Source: Sulfidibacterium sp964473895
Lineage (GTDB): Bacteria; Bacteroidota; Bacteroidia; Bacteroidales; F082
Length of the DNA stretch: 21,741 nt
Direction: 5' to 3'
NCBI GenBank assembly: GCA_964473895.1
Contig: CAYYRE010000035.1
Span: forward strand, 1-21,741
Shown: piece by piece, positions 1-6,528 of the stretch
Layout of the letters: each line of letters starts with the position of its first letter
Position numbering within the stretch: the stretch's first letter is position 1
Made by a program: the position numbers and the translations under genes
Notes under the pieces: model-generated
Told to the model about the DNA's origin: nothing
Database searches by the model: none
What the model saw: the letters and a program-made list of their open reading frames with translations, nothing else

Positions 1-591
1 GGGGTCATCAATGTACTGTTCACTGTACTGTCGTTGTTTATGATCGACAAACTGGGAAGGCGTAAACTCTATTTCATTGGGCTGAGTGGTATTGTGGCAT
101 CCCTCATGGCACTCGGACTGGTATTTGCTTTTCACACGACCCTTGGCGACTTGGGAAAATGGCTGGCCATAGGTTTTGTTTGGGTGTACATTGCCTTTTT
201 TGCCATAAGTCTCGGTCCGTTGGGATGGTTGATTATTTCCGAAGTTTTTCCGTTACGCGTCCGCGGCATCGGTTCCTCCATCGGGTCGCTTTCCAACTGG
301 TTTTTTAACGGTGTGGTGGCTTTTACGTTTTTCAAAATCGTTAAACTTTTCACCGCTGCCGGAACAGGCATCATCACCCACGAAAAAATTTACAACGACG
401 TAACCCATACTTTTGTAACCAAAGCCGTTGACAACGGCAACCCGGCCGGTGCCTTCTGGTTTTATGCTTTCATAGGGATCCTCGGCCTGGTATGGGGCTA
501 TTATTTCTTACCGGAAACCAAAGATGTCCCCCTTGAAAAAATTGAGGAACATTGGCGGAATGGAGGGAAACCAAAGGATCTGAAGGTATAA
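1..591 (+). CDS. Sugar-porter family MFS transporter, C-terminal part (5' end outside window)
   Basis: The frame is open from base 1 and the family's sequence runs upstream of the first possible start (TTG at 34), so this is the last 196 residues of a longer gene; about 260-270 residues are missing on the left. It shows the DxLGRR loop (DKLGRRKL, near residue 16), several hydrophobic membrane segments, the RGIGSS loop motif before the last helices, and the PETK signature (PETKDVPLEKIEEHW) just before the cytoplasmic tail. These are hallmarks of the GLUT/XylE-type sugar porters of the inner membrane, normally sugar:H+ symporters or facilitators. The substrate cannot be told from this part; xylose, glucose and arabinose are all possible. 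It ends 10 bases before the stop of the convergent cytochrome gene. Confidence 0.9.
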   Translation, partial: GVINVLFTVLSLFMIDKLGRRKLYFIGLSGIVASLMALGLVFAFHTTLGDLGKWLAIGFVWVYIAFFAISLGPLGWLIISEVFPLRVRGIGSSIGSLSNWFFNGVVAFTFFKIVKLFTAAGTGIITHEKIYNDVTHTFVTKAVDNGNPAGAFWFYAFIGILGLVWGYYFLPETKDVPLEKIEEHWRNGGKPKDLKV

Positions 592-601
592 AACCGCCTA
601 T

Positions 602-1414
602 TTATTCTTTGAAATGATTGAGGTGAACACTCCCCTTCCGGGGAACCGAATGGCATCGCGTGCAAACCGGTTTTGTTTTGGGATTGACCGGTTCGAAAGT
701 GTGCGGTTTATGGCAATCGATGCATCCGAAACCTTTGTGGGAAACACTGACATATACACGGCTGTCGCCTCCCTGAGGACCCAAATTTATGTCCTGAAAC
801 GAAACGGAAGGTTCATCCCCTTCGTCGCGGGGATCGTGACAAGAATTACAAAGCTTTGTAGACAACACCTTTAAAGAACCTTGGTGCGGATAAACATAGG
901 TTTCCGTGTCACCCGTTTTAAGTGAAATAACCTTTTGATAAGCCTCGGGAAGATTTGCCAGAGCGATATACCGGTCTTTCCAGGGCCCGTCCAGTACCGA
1001 TCCGTATTTTGCCAACAAGGCAGGAGTGTGGGTAGCCAAATCGTGACAAACTTCGCATCTTACCGCATGCCAACCGGTTTGGTTTTTCACGGTCCATTTT
1101 CCCTTGGGAGAACCCACTCGGTTTACCGGTGTTACAAAATACCCTACCCCCAGCGGAACTTCAAAAGGAGAATGGCATTTCAAGCAACTGTTATTCAATG
1201 GTTCTTCCGCATTGTGCTTTGGGTCGGTCAAAACACCATCCGCAGGCAGAGCATGTAAATCCTCCGGATTGGACCATTGTTCAAATTGTTTTGTGTGGCA
1301 ATTCCGGCAACTCTTTCCGGCGGTAGGAGGATGTTTTTGTTGAACGGCGGCTACAAAAAGAAAGAAAGCCCCCATCACCAAGAGCATCAACCAAGTTATT
1401 TTCGTTTTTTTCAT
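602..1414 (-). CDS. Six-haem c-type cytochrome, periplasmic, membrane-anchored or secreted
   Basis: This 270-residue protein begins with a basic stretch and a hydrophobic segment (residues 8-24), a Sec signal or uncleaved N-terminal anchor with no lipobox. Six CxxCH haem-binding motifs follow at residues 36-40, 77-81, 120-124, 189-193, 231-235 and 251-255. Further histidines (for example residues 54, 67, 129, 167, 216 and 226) could be distal ligands. It should carry electrons on the periplasmic side. I do not recognise a named enzyme; the layout loosely recalls the cytochrome c554 group, and no catalytic signature of a nitrite or hydroxylamine reductase stands out. It lies downstream of the large redox operon on the same strand, separated by a strong hairpin (1473-1509), so cotranscription is doubtful. 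Confidence 0.88.
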   Translation of the reverse strand: MKKTKITWLMLLVMGAFFLFVAAVQQKHPPTAGKSCRNCHTKQFEQWSNPEDLHALPADGVLTDPKHNAEEPLNNSCLKCHSPFEVPLGVGYFVTPVNRVGSPKGKWTVKNQTGWHAVRCEVCHDLATHTPALLAKYGSVLDGPWKDRYIALANLPEAYQKVISLKTGDTETYVYPHQGSLKVLSTKLCNSCHDPRDEGDEPSVSFQDINLGPQGGDSRVYVSVSHKGFGCIDCHKPHTFEPVNPKTKPVCTRCHSVPRKGSVHLNHFKE

Positions 1415-1472
1415 ACTGACCCTTTTTTACCGGTATCAGTTTTCTGGGTATAGTCTTCAGCCTTTCTGTATA

Positions 1473-1509
1473 AACAAATTATCCGGTGTAAAGCACCGGA
1501 TAATTTGTT
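1473..1509 (-). terminator. 16-bp perfect hairpin after the redox operon
   Basis: Bases 1473-1488 (AACAAATTATCCGGTG) and 1494-1509 are perfect inverted complements around a 5-base loop (1489-1493). The stem starts 27 bases beyond the stop of the last operon gene (1536). In the - strand transcript the 3' arm ends in a U-rich run (ATAATTTGTTTA), but no long U-tract follows. It is best read as the terminator or 3'-stabilising structure of the 14-gene operon, also insulating the cytochrome gene. Some read-through is possible. Confidence 0.7.
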
Positions 1510-1535
1510 AAAATAGAAAATGCAATAACCGGAAT

Positions 1536-3326
1536 TTATTTTCCGGAAAGCATTTCGTCAATGGCTTTGCAGGCACGGAAACCGTCGGCAATGGCCGAAA
1601 TGGCATCGGCGGTACGGTTCACGGCATCGCCACCGGCAAACACCTTCGGATCGCCGGTTTGTTGTTTTTCGTTGACCACAAAACGGCCCCGTTCAATTTT
1701 GATTTTTTCAAGAAATTCTTCCGGCAGGAAGCTGTAATCACCCATTTGGCCGATGGCAGCCATAACGGCTGTTGCCTCGAGGATGGTGTTGCTGCCTTCG
1801 ATGGCCACCGGTCGCGGACGTCCGCCTTTGGGATCGGGGACCATTTCGGCTTTCAGATATTCCACCGCTTTGACACGGCCGTTTTCATCTTTATGGATTT
1901 TAATGGGAATACCTTGCGGAATAATATGAACGCCTTCCTGCTCGGCACCTTCGATTTCTTCCCAATCAGCCGGCATGTCTTCCACACGACGACGGTACAG
2001 GATGGTTACTTCGGCACCCAAACGGCGACTGACACGGGCCGCATCAATGGCTACGTTACCACCTCCCACAACAACCACTTTATCTCCGATATCCACTTTT
2101 TCGCCGGAATTGATCATGTAGAGGAAGCGGAACGCCTGCATGGAGCCTTTGGCATCGTCGCCATCCACACCCAACGGCCAGGCATCGGGGAAACCAACAC
2201 CCATAAAGACGGCATCGTATTTGTCGTAAATTTCTTTAAAGCTAATATCCTTGCCCACTTTGGTGTTGAAGAGGATTTTTACTCCAATGCTCTTGATATA
2301 GTCGATCTGTTTATCTAAACTATCAATGGGGAAGCGGTATTTCGGAATTCCGTACATGGTAGCTCCGCCGGCCTTGGCATTGGCTTCGTAAATGGTTACA
2401 TCGTATCCGCGCAAAGCGAGATAATAAGCTGCCGTAAGTCCGGAAGGACCGGCACCAATGATGCCTACCGTTTTACCGTTGGGCTCCCTGATTTCGGGAT
2501 TCACAATTTCGCGTGTAATATCGGCCGTAGCAGCTGTTTCGGTAGCATAACGTTTCAGCCAGCGAATGGCCAGTGCTTCACCGCGGGTGGCAATGGCACA
2601 CACATCTTCACAACGGCGGGTACACACTTTACCGCACATCTCGGGCAACGGGTTGTTGTCGTAAATAATCCGCACGGCATCGGCATCGTTACCGGAAGCA
2701 ATGGCGTTGATATACTCCGGAATATGCATATGCTCGGGGCACACTTCGGTACACAACCCACAACTGATACAACGGCTGGCTTCGGCGCGTGCTTCGGCTT
2801 CGCTGTACCCCAAAACGACCTCGGCAAAACTTTTCACCCGTTCTTTGCCTTCCAGTTCCGGCATAGGTACACGGTTGAAGACGTTCAGCGAAGTTTCTTC
2901 GGTACTGAAGAAAGAGATATTTTCTTTGCCCTCCGGATTGTCTTTACCGGGTGTCCACAAGAAAGAATCGGGATCTTCGCTCACATAAAGGTAATCTTTG
3001 GTCAGACTCAGGCTGCCGGTAGGGCAAACCTCCACACAAAGGGCACACCAGCAGCAACGGCCGTGGTCGATACGCGGACGCAGTCCTGAGTCGCCTTTTT
3101 TACCTTCAATGCCTTCCAGCTGAATCATATCGATGGCAGCATTCTGACAGATGGTGGAGCAGTTCCCACAGCCGATACATTCATCAAGGTCATTATAGTG
3201 GAAACCCCGATACCGGTCGGCAGCTTCTTTTGACTCTTTCGGATAAGAGATGGTATGTGGCTTTTTCCCGAACTGCTTTAAGGCGGTCAGGGGTTTGAGT
3301 GTTCCGTTTAGATCAAAAAAGCTCAT
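1536..3326 (-). CDS. NuoI/MbsN-like ferredoxin domain fused to GltD/NfnL-like NAD(P)H oxidoreductase
   Basis: This 596-residue protein is the last gene of the operon. Residues 1-110 carry two [4Fe-4S] motifs of the NuoI/MbhN/MbsN type: C50, C53, C56, C60 and C91, C94, C97, C101. Residues 170-250 hold the GltD/NfnL iron-sulfur region, C186/C189/C192/C196 and C231/C235/C239/C243. An FAD Rossmann motif GAGPSG lies at 291-296, a second nucleotide-binding motif GGGNVA at 421-426 followed by YRRR at 444-447 (arginines typical of NADPH-binding relatives), and a terminal FAD motif, GGDAVNR. The protein should pass electrons between NAD(P)H and the iron-sulfur chain of the membrane complex, on the cytoplasmic side. 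Standard MbsN is only the N-terminal part, so this is a fusion. Related flavoproteins include glutamate synthase small subunit, NfnL and SudA, but no large GltB or NfnS partner lies nearby. Confidence 0.9.
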   Translation of the reverse strand: MSFFDLNGTLKPLTALKQFGKKPHTISYPKESKEAADRYRGFHYNDLDECIGCGNCSTICQNAAIDMIQLEGIEGKKGDSGLRPRIDHGRCCWCALCVEVCPTGSLSLTKDYLYVSEDPDSFLWTPGKDNPEGKENISFFSTEETSLNVFNRVPMPELEGKERVKSFAEVVLGYSEAEARAEASRCISCGLCTEVCPEHMHIPEYINAIASGNDADAVRIIYDNNPLPEMCGKVCTRRCEDVCAIATRGEALAIRWLKRYATETAATADITREIVNPEIREPNGKTVGIIGAGPSGLTAAYYLALRGYDVTIYEANAKAGGATMYGIPKYRFPIDSLDKQIDYIKSIGVKILFNTKVGKDISFKEIYDKYDAVFMGVGFPDAWPLGVDGDDAKGSMQAFRFLYMINSGEKVDIGDKVVVVGGGNVAIDAARVSRRLGAEVTILYRRRVEDMPADWEEIEGAEQEGVHIIPQGIPIKIHKDENGRVKAVEYLKAEMVPDPKGGRPRPVAIEGSNTILEATAVMAAIGQMGDYSFLPEEFLEKIKIERGRFVVNEKQQTGDPKVFAGGDAVNRTADAISAIADGFRACKAIDEMLSGK

Positions 3327-3356
3327 ATCTTTTTTTGTTTTATCAAATACAACTGA

Positions 3357-4460
3357 TTAACGTTCAATTTCGGGAGGACAAGTTCCCAAGCTGTTCATAA
3401 TGGCGGATACATCAGCCACATTGGCGCCGATAAGTACCTTTTCGAGTAATGTAATGGCGTGTACATAGGCAGCTCCCCTAAAGTGTGTTCTGCGGGGGTG
3501 TGTACTACCATCGCTTACAATGTACATACCTACCTCACCACGGGTGGCTTCGGTACGGGCATAAGCATCCCCTTTGGGCAGTGCCCACTTGTGCGGATTG
3601 GGAATCCGGTTGTAATATTCGCCGGAAGGCATTTTTTCAATCACCTGACGGATAATACGAATCGATTGTCTGATTTCCTGACGACGGACCATAGCCCTCG
3701 ACCAGATGTCTCCCCCTTCGTGTGTCGGGACAATAAAATCTAGTTTATCATACACTTCATACGGATCATCGATACGGATATCGCTTTTGATACCGCAACC
3801 GCGCAAAACAGGCCCAACAACACCCCATTCCACCGCTTTTTCTTTAGGAATAATTCCCACACCCTGGGTTCTTTTCTGGAATATGGTGTTATCAAACATG
3901 AGGTCATCGTAATCTTTCAACCGTTTTTCCATGTAATCCATGGTTCGTAAGACTTTGTCGGCAAACCCTTCCGGAAGGTCACGCCGTACCCCGCCCGGCC
4001 AAATATACATGTGATAAACACGGCCGCCGGTGAGTTCCTCAAAAAGGTCCAGGATATAGTTCCGGTCACCCACCGACCATTGTCCCATGGTGTACAATCC
4101 CAGCGAGCCATTTTGGCCGCCATACCACAACAGGTAAGAACCCATGCGCGCCAGTTCGAGCATCAGGACACGGATATATTTCGCCCTTTCGGGGACTTCA
4201 CGTCCTTCGAGCAATTCGACGGCACGGGCATAGGATTCTTCCACGGGATCGGGTTCAGGAACACAAAAACGGCACAGAAGAGTGAAAGCTTGTAGCCAGT
4301 TTCTTCGTTCCTGTAGTTTTTCGAAAGCACGGTGCAGATATCCCACTTCCGTGGTTGCTTTTACAATGGTATCTCCCTCCACTTTAAGGCGAACCATCAT
4401 ATTTCCGGTAATCCCCGGGTGCTGGGGGCCTAAATATAGTGTTGTTGCTTTTTCTCTCAT
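3357..4460 (-). CDS. NuoD/MbhL-like catalytic-type subunit (MbsL-like)
   Basis: This 367-residue homologue of complex I 49-kDa subunit and [NiFe]-hydrogenase large subunit starts at ATG 4460 (MREKATTLYLGPQHPG), which matches the family start; the frame extends further upstream but would overlap the NuoC-like gene. It has the GPQHPG and GYLHRAFEKL motifs. Of the four cysteine positions that hold [NiFe] in hydrogenases, the N-terminal pair is kept (C63-R-F-C66), while the C-terminal pair reads C361-P-P-E364, so the second cysteine is Glu. An intact [NiFe] site is therefore unlikely. It also lacks the usual C-terminal extension beyond the final Arg that hydrogenase precursors have removed by a maturation protease. 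One base separates it from the NuoC-like gene upstream. Known relatives include MbsL/MbxL of Thermococcales. Confidence 0.9.
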   Translation of the reverse strand: MREKATTLYLGPQHPGITGNMMVRLKVEGDTIVKATTEVGYLHRAFEKLQERRNWLQAFTLLCRFCVPEPDPVEESYARAVELLEGREVPERAKYIRVLMLELARMGSYLLWYGGQNGSLGLYTMGQWSVGDRNYILDLFEELTGGRVYHMYIWPGGVRRDLPEGFADKVLRTMDYMEKRLKDYDDLMFDNTIFQKRTQGVGIIPKEKAVEWGVVGPVLRGCGIKSDIRIDDPYEVYDKLDFIVPTHEGGDIWSRAMVRRQEIRQSIRIIRQVIEKMPSGEYYNRIPNPHKWALPKGDAYARTEATRGEVGMYIVSDGSTHPRRTHFRGAAYVHAITLLEKVLIGANVADVSAIMNSLGTCPPEIER

Positions 4461-4461
4461 T

Positions 4462-5034
4462 TTATCTCGAGTATTTTTTTGCAAAATCAGGAATTTCCTC
4501 GCCATCGCGGTTGGCAATGGTTTCGCGTACATCTTGTGCATCTTCACGACCCGGACGATGCCAGAAAGTTTTTTCGGCATAGGCGGCGGTATCAAAATCA
4601 CGCCGGTAAGGCGGTGGACCCTGCCAGTCTTCCAGGATAAACTCATCAGGAGCAACCAGCCCAGTAAACTGAACGCCATACAACTCACGGAATTCCCTTT
4701 CGTAAGTATTCAGCTGGGGCCAAATCATGTCCATATTTTCCATAACCGGATGGTCACGGTCAACACGTGTCCGGATAAAGATTTTCATCTTTTCGGCGGG
4801 TGACCAAACGATAAAAACCAGCTCCAGTTGTCCCTCTTCGAGCCAGTCCACGCAACTGGCATGCGAAAGGTGGATAAATCCCATTTCTTCTTTCACATAA
4901 AGCAATATGGAGGGCACCGCAGTAGGATCTGCCGTGAAATCAATGCGGTTATATTTAAAGTCGTTTTTCTCCTGAATATCAGGAAATGCGGTCTTTAAAC
5001 GTTTTATCAGTTGTTTTTTTAATTCCTTCATCAT
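4462..5034 (-). CDS. NuoC-like (30-kDa) subunit (MbsK-like)
   Basis: This 190-residue protein of the respiratory-chain 30-kDa family carries the family signature around YEREFRELYGVQFTGL (about residues 110-125) and the downstream PPYRRDFD segment. It is a structural subunit of the peripheral arm, packing against the NuoD- and NuoB-like subunits on the cytoplasmic face, and has no cofactor of its own. The start is ATGATG at 5034-5029; either Met could be used. The upstream NuoB-like gene ends 9 bases before it, and the NuoD-like gene begins 1 base after its stop, as expected for translationally linked operon genes. Confidence 0.9.
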   Translation of the reverse strand: MMKELKKQLIKRLKTAFPDIQEKNDFKYNRIDFTADPTAVPSILLYVKEEMGFIHLSHASCVDWLEEGQLELVFIVWSPAEKMKIFIRTRVDRDHPVMENMDMIWPQLNTYEREFRELYGVQFTGLVAPDEFILEDWQGPPPYRRDFDTAAYAEKTFWHRPGREDAQDVRETIANRDGEEIPDFAKKYSR

Positions 5035-5043
5035 AAACAGCTT

Positions 5044-5589
5044 TTACCAGTTATATTCGGGCATAACCCAGTTGGGAATAATTTTCTTTTGGTTGGCACG
5101 ATACCATTCCAGGTTGTCTTTATACTGTTGTGCCCCGTTGGCACGGCCTTCCGCAATACGTTTTTGAAGTTGTGCAAAACCGGAAAGAACCGCTTCGGGA
5201 CGCGGCATACAACCGTTAATGTAAACATCCACCGGAAGGTATTTATCCAACACTTTAATGGTATTGTACGAATCGTAATACATTCCGCCGTTGATGGTAC
5301 ACGAACCAAAACCGATAACGTATTTGGGATCTTGCATTTGCTCGTACACCCGGATAACCCTTTTGAGGGTTTTCACGGTGAGGTAACCGGTAATCAAAAG
5401 CACATCCGCCTGCCGCGGTGTAGCAGCACCCCGCACACCGAGCCGTTCGGCATCATAACGGGATGTCATGGTTGGTGGAATTTCAATGGCTCCGCAACCG
5501 GTTCCATAAGCCAGTACCCAGATGGAATGCTTGCGCGCCCAGTTCTGGATAAAATCCACTATTTTTTGAGAATTTTTATCGTTTATCAT
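5044..5589 (-). CDS. NuoB-like iron-sulfur subunit with a three-cysteine cluster site (MbsJ-like)
   Basis: This 181-residue homologue of NuoB/PSST and the hydrogenase small subunit should carry the cluster closest to the NuoD-like subunit. Complex I has a tandem Cys-Cys plus two more cysteines; hydrogenase relatives have CxxC plus two. Here the first motif reads TGC32-G33-AIE36, so only one cysteine remains; C97 (GSC) and C127 (NGCMPRPE) are the others. Three protein ligands imply a [4Fe-4S] cluster with one iron open to a substrate or other ligand, the arrangement reported for MBS, where it is proposed to reduce sulfane sulfur. The gene lies 12 bases downstream of the NuoH-like gene and 9 bases upstream of the NuoC-like gene. 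Confidence 0.92.
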   Translation of the reverse strand: MINDKNSQKIVDFIQNWARKHSIWVLAYGTGCGAIEIPPTMTSRYDAERLGVRGAATPRQADVLLITGYLTVKTLKRVIRVYEQMQDPKYVIGFGSCTINGGMYYDSYNTIKVLDKYLPVDVYINGCMPRPEAVLSGFAQLQKRIAEGRANGAQQYKDNLEWYRANQKKIIPNWVMPEYNW

Positions 5590-5601
5590 AGTCGTATCGA
5601 A

Positions 5602-6513
5602 TTAAAATAAAACAGCTTGCAAGATGGCCAACAGTCCGAAAAAACTGGGCCATCCCCAAAACCATCTAATGGATTGTTCGGTTCTGTAACGTACGGTTGT
5701 CAAACTATATAATACAGGGATCAGGTATAAGGCAAATGTTTTCAACAACAGCAAAAGAATGTTGTCGGCACCGCCCATAAACAAATCAACATAGAGGGTC
5801 AGTTTGGCAAAGGCAAAAACAGAGCCTGAGGACATCATGGTAAACAAATATTTACCACCGTTTTCGGAGGCCGGCCCCGAAGCGATTTCCGCCGGTGCAA
5901 TCACCACATCAAAAGGCGAATAACCGAACATCCCAAACATAGCCATTACGGCAGCTATAAACGCAAAGGGTGAAGAAAACATCAGCCAGGTACCGCTCTG
6001 TGCCTGCACATGCATCAAATCGACAATGGAGGTGGTGTGGTATTGAATCATCAAAGCCACAATAGCCAACACCCAGGGAATCTCATAACCCACCATTTGG
6101 CTCAAACCACGGGTAATCCCTATGGCGGAATTGGGATTTCCGGTTTGTCCGGCACCCAGTGCCATACCAAGAGGCCCGAGGGTCATAATGTAAAGCAGAA
6201 ATATCAAATCACCCTGAAAGTTCAGGTTCGGAAACCAATTGTTATGTGTCAAAACGGGAACAATCATCACCGTCATAACCGAAGAAATCATCAAAAAGGC
6301 CGGACCAAGATGTTGCATAACCCCGAACTGAACAGCCGTTTTTTTGGAAGCCAGCTTAGCGGCATCAATAAAGTTCTGATACCACGGCGGACCTTTCCGG
6401 TTTTGCACACGGGCCGTAATCTTACGGTTTAACCCACCGTAAGTCATCCCCACAACAAAGGCTACGAGAAAAGTAGCCACAGCACCTAAAATATCCATTA
6501 ACACTGTTTTCAT
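5602..6513 (-). CDS. NuoH-like membrane subunit (MbsM-like)
   Basis: This 303-residue polytopic protein belongs to the NuoH/HycD/MbhM family, which joins the peripheral redox arm to the ion-translocating membrane arm. Visible family motifs are ARVQNRKGP (residues about 34-42) and the acidic loop SPFDVVIAPAEI followed by ASGPASENGG, whose Asp and Glu residues belong to the coupling region near the redox site. About eight membrane helices can be drawn. It lies between the second large antiporter-like gene (15 bases upstream) and the NuoB-like gene, the same position as in mbx/mbs operons. Confidence 0.92.
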   Translation of the reverse strand: MKTVLMDILGAVATFLVAFVVGMTYGGLNRKITARVQNRKGPPWYQNFIDAAKLASKKTAVQFGVMQHLGPAFLMISSVMTVMIVPVLTHNNWFPNLNFQGDLIFLLYIMTLGPLGMALGAGQTGNPNSAIGITRGLSQMVGYEIPWVLAIVALMIQYHTTSIVDLMHVQAQSGTWLMFSSPFAFIAAVMAMFGMFGYSPFDVVIAPAEIASGPASENGGKYLFTMMSSGSVFAFAKLTLYVDLFMGGADNILLLLLKTFALYLIPVLYSLTTVRYRTEQSIRWFWGWPSFFGLLAILQAVLF

Positions 6514-6528
6514 TGATCTATATTTAGA

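Noticed and set aside
1659..2318. A 219-codon open frame on the + strand opposite the fusion flavoprotein gene.
   Set aside because: It lies fully antisense to a gene with strong domain evidence, and its translation has no recognisable motif; it is a codon-bias shadow.
3357..5589. Annotation as an energy-converting [NiFe] hydrogenase.
   Set aside because: The C-terminal CxxC is CxxE, the NuoB-like subunit has only three cluster cysteines, and no maturation genes are in the window.
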